From: Pseudomonas sp. CFBP 13711
Lineage (GTDB): Bacteria > Pseudomonadota > Gammaproteobacteria > Pseudomonadales > Pseudomonadaceae
Assembly: GCF_014842265.1 (NCBI RefSeq)
Contig: NZ_JACYVI010000003.1
Span: forward strand, 62,001 to 126,000
Length of the DNA stretch: 64,000 nucleotides
Direction of reading: 5' to 3'
In this document: one piece after another, positions 17,333 to 24,544 of the stretch
Layout of the letters: each line of letters opens with the position of its first letter
Numbering within the stretch: the first letter of the stretch is position 1
The notes under the pieces: generated by a model
Database searches by the model: none
Seen by the model: the letters and a program-made list of their open reading frames with translations, nothing else
What the model was told of the DNA's origin: nothing
Position numbers and translations under genes: made by a program

Positions 17333-18487
17333 CTACAAGCCTTCCAGCAGCCCGTCGGCACGAAGCAGATCAACGATCACGTGCTCATCCACCGCATACA
17401 CACCCCGCGAAGCCTTCCAGACCAGATTCTTTTCCTGCAACGCGATGAGCGCTTGTTGCACGCCCGGGACCTCAACCTTGATGTCGCTTTCCGGTATGCC
17501 CGCCTGCTTCATCGCTGTGGCGTACAACGCCATGGTGGGCGCCTCGAACGGGGCGAAGTTGTCGCCCATGCTGCCCATGACGCGAATCACGGCCGACTGG
17601 ATCGGAGTAAGGCTGTGGATCACCTTCTTGAGGTTCGCATTCAATTCATCCGCCTGTGCCCGAACAAGCTCGGCAAACCGCTCACGTACTTTTTCAGGGT
17701 CGATGAAAAAATCGAAGCGAATGGCATCAGCCGCTGCGCCAAGCAATTCGGGACGATAGCCGCTTTCTTTGAACAGCTGGAACACTTCTGCCGGATCGAG
17801 CGGGGATGGCAGATCGATGTTGGCGCACAGCCAGTCGATGTAGTTCTGATCGAGCGTAGGGAACGGCACCATTGATGCCCCAAAGAACGCCTGGTCCTTG
17901 CTGTTGCGCAGCATGGCCAGCTTGTCCCGGTTCGAGCCGGTGCAAACGATGCGCAGGCCGTGGTGCCGGGAGCTGTTGAGTTCGTCCCTCGCCGCCTTGA
18001 GCGCGAACAGCGCCGCCACACCCGCCTCGGTGGTAATCGCGTGCTGCGCTTCATCGATCATCAGAACGATGAGCTTCTGCGATTCGTCGGAGAGCGCCAC
18101 CAGCGCCGTGGTGAGGTCGATGTCCTTGCCGAGGCCGATTTTATCCAGACTGAAATTCAAGCCGCCTACAGCGACCTTGTCTATCCCGGAAGCCTTGGCC
18201 AGCCGTGTGATGAAGCCATCGTTTCGGCCAACCGCTTCGCGGACGGCTTCCACGATGACGAGGCCGGGGTCTTTGGTCAGGTCTTGCCAGAGGTCGGCAT
18301 ACAGCACAATCGCCCCCGCTTTCTCCAGCGCAGGACGCAGGTCTTCGCGGGCGAAGGTGGATTTGCCGGTGCGCCGTGGCGCTGCCAGGAAGACGCCTGA
18401 ACTGGCCGAGCTGCCCACAGATACCTGAATGATCAGCTTCGAAAGCCGGGCGGCCAACTCGGGGCGGTGGTAGAAGATTTCGGGCAT
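17333..18487 (-). CDS. P-loop AAA/STAND-like ATPase
   Basis: A 384-residue protein. Walker A is AAPRRTGKST (35-44, Lys42) and Walker B is LIVLMIDEAQHA (Asp145, Glu146), followed by a sensor-1-like strand IVCTGSNRDKL near 180. The C-terminal third looks like a winged helix (IQSAVIRVMGSMGD, then GVQQALIALQEKNLVWKASRGVYAV). This is the arrangement of ORC/Cdc6-like and archaeal-ATPase/STAND proteins. GAGG lies about ten bases before the ATG. The gene is alone on its strand, and its 5' region is an array of nine phased TATAG boxes, suggesting that it or a partner binds there. Function unknown; the fold fits DNA-linked switches such as replication, partition or defence ATPases. Confidence 0.8.
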   Translation of the reverse strand: MPEIFYHRPELAARLSKLIIQVSVGSSASSGVFLAAPRRTGKSTFAREDLRPALEKAGAIVLYADLWQDLTKDPGLVIVEAVREAVGRNDGFITRLAKASGIDKVAVGGLNFSLDKIGLGKDIDLTTALVALSDESQKLIVLMIDEAQHAITTEAGVAALFALKAARDELNSSRHHGLRIVCTGSNRDKLAMLRNSKDQAFFGASMVPFPTLDQNYIDWLCANIDLPSPLDPAEVFQLFKESGYRPELLGAAADAIRFDFFIDPEKVRERFAELVRAQADELNANLKKVIHSLTPIQSAVIRVMGSMGDNFAPFEAPTMALYATAMKQAGIPESDIKVEVPGVQQALIALQEKNLVWKASRGVYAVDEHVIVDLLRADGLLEGL

Positions 18488-18615
18488 CTGTAGACCTCAA
18501 GCACAGCTCTATAGGCAATTATAGAGCGACTATAGACCAATTATAGAAAGGGTGAAACTTTACGTTTATAGCGGATTATAGAATCACTATAGAGCGACTA
18601 TAGACTGATTATAGA
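18488..18615. repeat. array of nine helically phased (C/T)TATAG boxes upstream of the ATPase gene
   Basis: Six-base boxes (C/T)TATAG begin at 18509, 18519, 18530, 18541, then 18566, 18576, 18587, 18598 and 18609. Steps are 10, 11, 11 bp, a 25-bp gap, then 10, 11, 11, 11 bp. A degenerate CTGTAG copy begins at 18488, two turns before the first box. Read towards the gene the unit is about 11 bp (CTATARTnnnT). The 17-mer ATAGAGCGACTATAGAC occurs twice (18521-18537 and 18589-18605). One box per helical turn puts all boxes on one DNA face, typical of cooperative binding or iteron/centromere-type arrays. It covers the region about 1-128 bp before the ATPase start. Confidence 0.9.
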
Positions 18616-18711
18616 TGATGTCATTTTAGCGATGCAGCGGCACCCACAGGCCCGCAACCCTCCAGGCCCCGCCGGGCCAAGACGATAGGACAACCTCCGG
18701 GATGGTGCGAG

Positions 18712-19545
18712 CTAGTCGATCAGCCCCTGCGCGTCATAAAACGGATACGGCCCCGGGTAATCACCGAACATGCCGTTGTGGGTGACCAGGCCCTGTTCCG
18801 CATCCCAGCGATGCAGCAGATAGCCCGCCGGCTCAAGGTTGAAATGCGCCGGGGCATCTTCGCGCAGGTCGAGCACGATCTGGTGCGAGGTGCCCGGGCA
18901 GGTGCAGCTGATGCTGCCGGCAAAGCGCCGTTGCATCGGCCGATGCAGATGGCCGCACAAAACACGTTCGACTTGCGGGTGACGGGCGACCACTTGCTCC
19001 AGCGCCGCGCCGTTGATGAACGCCTCGCGGTCCATGTGGCCGATCCCGGTGATAAACGGCGGGTGGTGCATGATCAGCAAGGTCGGCACCTCCGGGCGCC
19101 GGCCAAGCACTTCATCGAGCCAGGCCATCTGGCTGTCCAGCACTTGCCCGCCGTGGGCGCCAGGAATGGTCGAATCCAGTCCGATCAGGCGCACCGGGTG
19201 CTCTTCGACGACCCAATCCAGGGGTGACTTGGGACAAAGCGGCAGGTAAACGTGATCGGCGAATTCAGCCAGCAGGTGCTCGCGAACGTCATGATTACCA
19301 GGCACCAGGTAGTACGGCATGACCAAGCGCGCCAGCTCGGGGTGCAGGACGGCGTATTCATCCGACCGACCGAAATCCACCAGGTCGCCGCTGATCACCA
19401 CGATGTCCGGGCGCGGCGTGCTGGCGTTCAGATGGTCGACCGCGCGACGTAACGCGCCGAGGGTGTCGACCACGCCATAGGTCAGCTTGTTGCCGGCTTT
19501 GAGGTGCAGATCGCTGATCTGCGCGATGAGAAACGGGACGCTCAC
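18712..19545 (-). CDS. GpdQ-like metallophosphoesterase (glycerophosphodiesterase type)
   Basis: A 277-residue calcineurin-like phosphoesterase with all metal motifs: AQISDLHL, SGDLVDFG, VPGNHDVRE, MHHPP and CGHLHRP. The domain order and the C-terminal ending (YLLHRW, then GPYPFYDAQG) resemble the glycerophosphodiesterase GpdQ more than the cAMP phosphodiesterase CpdA. A TTG at 19551 is possible, but GTG at 19545 has GTGAG six bases before it. It is the last gene of the LacI-ABC transporter operon, starting just 22 bp after the ATPase stop, so it probably cleaves the imported phosphodiester in the cytoplasm. Confidence 0.8.
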   Translation of the reverse strand: MSVPFLIAQISDLHLKAGNKLTYGVVDTLGALRRAVDHLNASTPRPDIVVISGDLVDFGRSDEYAVLHPELARLVMPYYLVPGNHDVREHLLAEFADHVYLPLCPKSPLDWVVEEHPVRLIGLDSTIPGAHGGQVLDSQMAWLDEVLGRRPEVPTLLIMHHPPFITGIGHMDREAFINGAALEQVVARHPQVERVLCGHLHRPMQRRFAGSISCTCPGTSHQIVLDLREDAPAHFNLEPAGYLLHRWDAEQGLVTHNGMFGDYPGPYPFYDAQGLID

Positions 19546-19567
19546 ATTCAACTCACTTACACAATGA

Positions 19568-20599
19568 TTAGGGGTGCAGGGCGAACAACGCCTGCGGCTC
19601 GACGGCCAAGGCGATCAGATCACCCGGGGCATGAATGACGTTGTCGGCGCTGTCGACCAGCAAGGGTTGCGCCGCGCCGACTTCAATCAGCAAACGGCTC
19701 TGGGCGCCTTGAAAGAACTGACCGAGCAAACGCCCGTGCAGGTGCCCTTCGCGCTTCACCACCCGCAGGTGCTCGGGCCGGCAATAGACGGTGGACGGCT
19801 CACCCGCCCCACTCCACGGCAGTTCGCCGCCGCTGACTTTCAGGCCGTTGACGGAGCGGCCTGCCACCGAGAAGGCGTTGAGATTGCCGACGAAACCGGC
19901 CACGAACGGGTTGGCCGGCTGCTGATAGATTTCCCGCGGGGTGCCAAGCTGGGCGATGCGCCCTTGCTGCATGACCAGGATCCGGTCGCCCAGGGCCATG
20001 GCTTCGCCCTGATCGTGGGTGACGAACACCGAGGTAATGCCCAGTCCGCGCAGCAGCTGATCGAGTTCGCTGCGCAGGCGTTCACGCAGCTGCGCGTCCA
20101 GTGCGGCAAGGGGTTCGTCGAGCAGCAGGACTTTCGGCCGTGGCGCCAGGGCGCGGGCCAGTGCCACCCGCTGCCGCTGCCCGCCCGACAACTCGTGAAT
20201 ACCGCGCTTGGCGTGTTCCTGCAGGCCAACCAGTTCCAGCAGTTCGGCGCAGCGCTTGTTGCGCTCGGCGACGGCCATGCCGCGCACCTTCAGGCCATAC
20301 ACGATGTTGCCTTCCACCGAGAGGTTGGGAAACAGCGCGTAGTTCTGAAAAACCATGCCGACGTCGCGGCGCTCGATGGGCAGACGGGTGACGTCCTGAT
20401 CGCCGAAGAACACCTGGCCGACGTCCGGCCGTTCCAGCCCGGCGATCATCCGCAGCGTGGTGGTCTTACCGCAACCGGACGGGCCGAGGATCGCCAGGGT
20501 CTCCCCCGCCTCGATGGTCAGGTTGAGGTCGTGAACGGCGACAGTGCCGTCGGCGAAAGCCTTGCGGCAGCCGATCAGCCGCAGCGTGGTTCCAGTCAT
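19568..20599 (-). CDS. ABC transporter ATP-binding protein (PotA/FbpC/PhnT type)
   Basis: A 343-residue ABC ATPase: Walker A GPSGCGKTT near residue 37, Q-loop MVFQNYALFPN, signature LSGGQRQRVALARAL, Walker B VLLLDEPLAALD, and the switch His in VTHDQGEAMAL. A C-terminal TOBE domain follows (YCRPEHLRV). A much longer frame runs upstream, but ATG at 20599 begins MTGTTLRLIG, and it overlaps the permease stop by 4 bp, so translation is coupled. It energises the importer formed with the two permeases and the binding protein encoded before it. Confidence 0.92.
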   Translation of the reverse strand: MTGTTLRLIGCRKAFADGTVAVHDLNLTIEAGETLAILGPSGCGKTTTLRMIAGLERPDVGQVFFGDQDVTRLPIERRDVGMVFQNYALFPNLSVEGNIVYGLKVRGMAVAERNKRCAELLELVGLQEHAKRGIHELSGGQRQRVALARALAPRPKVLLLDEPLAALDAQLRERLRSELDQLLRGLGITSVFVTHDQGEAMALGDRILVMQQGRIAQLGTPREIYQQPANPFVAGFVGNLNAFSVAGRSVNGLKVSGGELPWSGAGEPSTVYCRPEHLRVVKREGHLHGRLLGQFFQGAQSRLLIEVGAAQPLLVDSADNVIHAPGDLIALAVEPQALFALHP

Positions 20600-21390
20600 C
20601 TTTGCTCTCCACGGGAAAGGCGCGCGCTGATGGCCTGCAACGCAACCAGCAGCGGCACGATCATCAACAGAAATATCAGGGTGTAGGCACTGGCGACCTC
20701 CAGCCGCGCCGAGGCGTAACTGTCCGCCAAACCGACCGGCAGGGTTTTGGTCATGGGCGTGTGCAGCATCCACGTCAGGTTGAATTCGCCCAGGGACAGC
20801 GTGACCACCATCAGCACGCCGGCGAGAATCCCCGCCCGGCAGTTGGGCACCACGACGCTGAAAAACCGTCGCAACGGCCCGGCACCAAGACTGGCGGCGG
20901 CCTCCTCCAGCGTCGGCAGGTGTTGACGCTGCATCACTGCCATCACCGGCCGCACCAGAAACGGCAGGGTGAACAGCACGTGGCCGACGAGGATGAACAG
21001 CCAGCTGCTGCGGAAACTGCCGAACTGGCCATAAGTCAGCAGCAGGGCCAGGGCGCTGGCGAGGCCGGGCATGGCCACGGGCAAGACCATTAATTCTTCG
21101 AAGGCGCGACTGAAGCGATTGTTCATCCGCACCAGCGCATACGCGGCCGGCACGCCAATCACGCAGACGCACACCGCGCAGGCCAAGGCCAGTTGCAGGG
21201 ACAGCCAGACGGTCGGCGAATAGGCCTGCCAGACTTGAGCAATCCAGTCGAAGGTCAGTCCGCTGGACACGCCCTGAAAGTAATTGCGCGTCAGCCCGGC
21301 CAGCAGCGACATCAGCACCGGGACCAGCATGAAGGCGCAGACCAGGAGCGTGAACAGCAGTTGCGCGATGAACAGCGAAGAACGCTTCAC
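20596..21390 (-). CDS. ABC transporter permease, second subunit
   Basis: A 264-residue inner-membrane permease of the binding-protein-dependent type, with about six hydrophobic helices. The cytoplasmic EAA loop reads LEEAAASLGAGPLRRFFSVV (about 180-200), which docks the ATPase. It starts at GTG 21390 with GAGGA seven bases upstream and overlaps the preceding permease stop by 4 bp. It pairs with the 21387-22256 product to form the channel. Confidence 0.9.
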   Translation of the reverse strand: MKRSSLFIAQLLFTLLVCAFMLVPVLMSLLAGLTRNYFQGVSSGLTFDWIAQVWQAYSPTVWLSLQLALACAVCVCVIGVPAAYALVRMNNRFSRAFEELMVLPVAMPGLASALALLLTYGQFGSFRSSWLFILVGHVLFTLPFLVRPVMAVMQRQHLPTLEEAAASLGAGPLRRFFSVVVPNCRAGILAGVLMVVTLSLGEFNLTWMLHTPMTKTLPVGLADSYASARLEVASAYTLIFLLMIVPLLVALQAISARLSRGEQR

Positions 21391-22256
21391 AGGACGGTCC
21401 TCGATTGCTTGACCATGCGCCGCGCGAGCTGCAACACCGCCCAGGTCAGCGCGCCGAGCACCACTGACAGCGCTGCAGCGACGGTGAAGTTGGCGTAATT
21501 GGTGAACACGTTGTAGATCGCCACGGGGGTGACATTCAGTTGAGTCCCCAAGGTGAAGGCTGTGCCGAACGCGCCCATGGAGGTGGCAAAACAGATCGCC
21601 CCGCAGGACACCAGCGCTGGCGCCAGCCCGGGAATGATCACGTCATACACCACCCGCCAGTGCCCGGCGCCGAGGGAATGGGCGGCTTCTTCCAGGCTGC
21701 GGTCGAGGCTTTCGCAGGCGGCCATGATCGTAAGAATCACCCGCGGAATCGAAAAATACAGATAGCCGAGGAACAGGCCCGCCAGGGAATAGGCGAACAC
21801 CCAGCGCTCACCGGCCAGTTTCAGGCCGAGCATGGCAAACAGACCCTGCCGCCCTGCCAGCAAAATCACCAGAAAACCCACCACCACGCCAGGAAACGCC
21901 AAGGGAAAGGTCAGCAGCGCCACCAGAGTGGCGCGTCCGAAAAAGCGCTGACGGGCGAGGAACACGCCGGTGATGCCGCCGACCAGCAGCGCCGCCAGCG
22001 TCACCACGACGGCGAGCACACAGGTTTGCGCCAGGCTGCCCAGATACTGCGGGCTGCTGAGCACTTGCCAATATCCGCTGCCGGCGCCATCCCGCTGCTG
22101 TCCGCCGAGCACGATCAGGTGCGCCAATGGCAATAGCCAGAACGCCGCCAATACTGCCGCCGCGGGTGCCAGGGCCCACGCGGCTGTTGGGCGCAGACGC
22201 CATTTCAACAACCTACGCGCGGCCACGTTCTGCGCCTTCAACACCGTGCTGCTCAC
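21387..22256 (-). CDS. ABC transporter permease, first subunit
   Basis: A 289-residue permease with about six transmembrane helices. Its EAA loop, LEEAAHSLGAGHWRVVYDVI (about 190-210), closely resembles that of the second permease, as in Fe3+/2-aminoethylphosphonate-type transporters with two related permeases. GTG at 22256 directly abuts the stop of the binding-protein gene; GAGG of the ribosome site lies inside that gene's end, so translation is coupled. Confidence 0.9.
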   Translation of the reverse strand: MSSTVLKAQNVAARRLLKWRLRPTAAWALAPAAAVLAAFWLLPLAHLIVLGGQQRDGAGSGYWQVLSSPQYLGSLAQTCVLAVVVTLAALLVGGITGVFLARQRFFGRATLVALLTFPLAFPGVVVGFLVILLAGRQGLFAMLGLKLAGERWVFAYSLAGLFLGYLYFSIPRVILTIMAACESLDRSLEEAAHSLGAGHWRVVYDVIIPGLAPALVSCGAICFATSMGAFGTAFTLGTQLNVTPVAIYNVFTNYANFTVAAALSVVLGALTWAVLQLARRMVKQSRTVL

Positions 22257-23261
22257 TTACTTGACCTCGCTCAGGTAACGCGCGGCGAAGGCTTCCTGCA
22301 CGTCGGCCATGTGCTGGTAATCCACCACACCGGCGCGGGCGTAATCGCTGTCCGGCAAAAACTGCGCGGCGACGTCGGCCGGCATCTTCATCGTGCGAAC
22401 CGGACGCAGATACGCCTTGGCCCACAGCGCCTGGCCCTGCTCGGAGAGCACGAAATCCAGCACCTTCTCGGCGTTGGCTTGATGGGGCGCGTTGGCGACC
22501 AGGCTCATCACGTAAGGGACGCTGATGCTGCCCTCCTTCGGGATGACGAAAGCGACGTTGGCCTTGTCCTTGTAGCGGGCGCGGTAGGCGTTGAAATCGT
22601 AGTCCACGAGGATCGGCAATTCGCCGGACAGCACCCGCGCATAGGCCGTCTGCTTGGGCACGATCGGCGCGTTCTTCGCCAGTTTCTGGAAGTAGTCGAT
22701 GGCCGGCGCGAAGTTGTCCAGGGTGCCGCCCATGGCCTGGTTGATCGCCACGGCAGAGACGTAGCCGACGAACGCGCTGGACGGATCGAGGTAACCGACC
22801 ATGCCTTTGTATTCCGGCTTGAGCAGATCAGCCCAGCTTTGCGGGACCGGCAGGCCGCCCAGTGCATCGACGTTGACCATGATGCCGAGGGTGCCGGAGT
22901 GGATCGCGAACCAGTGGCCTTCCGGGTCTTTCAGGCCTGCGGGAATTTGCTCCCAGCCTTCGGGTTTGTAGGTGCCGACCACGCCAGCCTTCTGCGCCTG
23001 CAAGCCGAAGGTCACGCCGTAATACACCACGTCCGCCACCGGGGCGGCTTTTTCGGCCACCAGTTGCGCCAGGGACTGGCCGGAGTTCTTGTTGTCCAGC
23101 GGCACTTGCACGCCGGTGCTGTCGGCGATGGCCTTGAGCTGGGTGCTCCAGTCCGCCCATTCCGGCGGGCAGTTGTAGCAAATCGCGGTTTCGGCGGCCT
23201 GGGTCAGGCTGGCCACGCCACACAGCAGCAGGGCCGCCAGGGTTTTACGGAAGCGGATCAT
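22257..23261 (-). CDS. periplasmic ABC solute-binding protein (AfuA/PhnS-like)
   Basis: A 334-residue protein with a Sec signal peptide (RKTLAALLLCGVASLTQAAE). Conserved features of cluster D solute-binding proteins are ADVVYYGVTFGLQAQ, PQSWADLLKPEYKGMVGYLDP and LVDYDFNAYRARY. The related families bind Fe3+, 2-aminoethylphosphonate, polyamines or phosphodiesters. The mature N-terminus has the unusual CYNCPPEW pair of cysteines. ATG at 23261 has GAGGAG seven bases upstream; the longer frame into the LacI gene is spurious. It overlaps the regulator's 3' end by 17 bp. The GpdQ-like enzyme in the operon suggests a glycerophosphodiester or similar organophosphate ligand. Confidence 0.88.
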   Translation of the reverse strand: MIRFRKTLAALLLCGVASLTQAAETAICYNCPPEWADWSTQLKAIADSTGVQVPLDNKNSGQSLAQLVAEKAAPVADVVYYGVTFGLQAQKAGVVGTYKPEGWEQIPAGLKDPEGHWFAIHSGTLGIMVNVDALGGLPVPQSWADLLKPEYKGMVGYLDPSSAFVGYVSAVAINQAMGGTLDNFAPAIDYFQKLAKNAPIVPKQTAYARVLSGELPILVDYDFNAYRARYKDKANVAFVIPKEGSISVPYVMSLVANAPHQANAEKVLDFVLSEQGQALWAKAYLRPVRTMKMPADVAAQFLPDSDYARAGVVDYQHMADVQEAFAARYLSEVK

Positions 23262-24264
23262 GGAGCGTCTCCTCGTAGGGCTGAGTACTTTCGCCCGGCC
23301 GGATGTGGCACGGCAGGCGGTGTGAAGTCGGTGCGGCGCCGGCGATTTGCGCCAGCAATTGATCGATGACGGTGGTGGCCAGGGCGGCAATCGGCTGAAC
23401 CACGCTGCAGAGGGTCGGGTGCATCTGGGTGCCGATGTCGATGCCGTCGAAACCGATGATCGACAGCTGCTGCGGCACCGCCCATCCGTGGCGACGCAGT
23501 TCGGCGATCAGGCTGATTGCCAGCAAATCGTTGGAGCAGACCAGCGCGGTGGGCGCGTTAGGGCCGCGTAGCAACGGCGCGAGCGCGGTGAAATCGGCCT
23601 GGGTGTGGCTGGGCATTTCGATGATGGGCATGGCGTTCAAGCGGTGTTCAGCCATGGCGTCGCAGTAGCCCGCGTAACGCTGCCGCGCGCGGTCGGACTG
23701 CAACGTCGGCCCGGCGACCATACCGATGCGTCGATGACCGGCGTCCAGCAGATAGCGTGTGGCGAGGGCCATGCCGGCGCGGTTGTCCACCGACACGGCG
23801 CTGTATTCGGTGCTGCCGGGCTGGTGATAGGCGAGGACAAAGGGCGTGTCTTCGGTGCTGAGGCTTTGCAGCACGCGATTGCTGTGGGCGTCGGTCACAG
23901 TGAGGACAAGTCCATCGACCCGTTGGCGCAGCAGCTCTTCAACCACCGCACTTTCCCGCTCGGCGCTGTAATCGGTGGTCGCCAGCAACAGGTTGTAGCC
24001 CCGCAACCGCGCGGCGCGCTCCATGGCTTGAAACTGTTCGGCGAACACCGGGTTGAGCAGGCTCGGTACGACCACACCGATGAGCCGGGTGGTCTGCAGG
24101 CGCAACTGGCGGCCCAGCAGGTTGGGGCGAAAACCCAGTTCCCGCGCGGCGGCGAACACCTGGTCACGGGTCGTCGGACGCACTACTTCGGGAGAGGCGA
24201 AACAGCGGGCGGCGGTCGCTCTGGAAACCCCTGCCACCCGTGCGACTTCTTTCAGGTCACTCAT
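23245..24264 (-). CDS. LacI family transcriptional regulator
   Basis: A 339-residue LacI/GalR repressor. The N-terminal HTH and hinge read LKEVARVAGVSRATAARCFASPEVV and ARELGFRPN, and a periplasmic-binding-protein-like effector domain follows (IGVVVPSLLNPVFAEQF, IGMVAGP, CSNDLLAISL, IGFDGIDIG). ATG at 24264 is preferred over GTG 24270 because of the GAG ribosome core five bases before it. It is the first gene of the operon it presumably controls, so the circuit is autoregulatory. A perfect 14-bp palindrome lies 12 bp before its start. LacI regulators usually respond to sugars or polyols, compatible with a glycerol-containing inducer. Confidence 0.92.
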   Translation of the reverse strand: MSDLKEVARVAGVSRATAARCFASPEVVRPTTRDQVFAAARELGFRPNLLGRQLRLQTTRLIGVVVPSLLNPVFAEQFQAMERAARLRGYNLLLATTDYSAERESAVVEELLRQRVDGLVLTVTDAHSNRVLQSLSTEDTPFVLAYHQPGSTEYSAVSVDNRAGMALATRYLLDAGHRRIGMVAGPTLQSDRARQRYAGYCDAMAEHRLNAMPIIEMPSHTQADFTALAPLLRGPNAPTALVCSNDLLAISLIAELRRHGWAVPQQLSIIGFDGIDIGTQMHPTLCSVVQPIAALATTVIDQLLAQIAGAAPTSHRLPCHIRPGESTQPYEETLHDPLP

Positions 24265-24275
24265 GTTCACTCGCT

Positions 24276-24289
24276 TGAGATCGATCTCA
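24276..24289. promoter_or_regulatory. candidate LacI-family operator
   Basis: TGAGATCGATCTCA is a perfect 14-bp palindrome centred on CG, the layout of LacI/GalR family operators, located 12-25 bp before the regulator start. Binding here would block expression of the whole regulator-transporter-phosphodiesterase operon. Confidence 0.65.
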
Positions 24290-24405
24290 TTGGCGAGGAC
24301 ATTACGGCGTCAATGTGGCAATTCAGGGGCGAGGATGTGACAGATTGGAGTCATTGGGTGAGGCAGGGCTGACTGCCAGGCGGAAGTCGGACTGGCTCAA
24401 CCCAC

Positions 24406-24502
24406 TGTAGGACCGGCTTTAGCCGGGAAGGCGTCAGGTGTCACACCGCACATCTTAGGGTGTGCGGGCTGCCCTCTTCCCGGCTGAAGCCGGTCCTACA
24501 CT
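24406..24502. repeat. REP pair (inverted)
   Basis: A forward TAGGACCGGCTTTAGCCGGG element and its inverted counterpart (CCCGGCTGAAGCCGGTCCTA) are separated by about 50 bp. Each is a small hairpin, and the pair can fold into a larger one. It lies between the LacI start region and the end of the epimerase-like gene, and could act as a terminator or mRNA stabiliser for the latter. Confidence 0.85.
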
Positions 24503-24544
24503 GAGATCGCGTGCAGCCTCAGAGACCGCATGCGTTGAAGGTGA

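Noticed and set aside
18488..18615. The TATAG array as a CRISPR array
   Set aside because: Units are about 11 bp with no 25-40-bp repeats, no unique spacers and no cas genes nearby.
20600..21172. Upstream extension of the ABC ATPase frame to 534 codons
   Set aside because: The extension is out-of-frame translation of the permease gene; ATG 20599 with 4-bp overlap and a normal ABC start is clearly correct.
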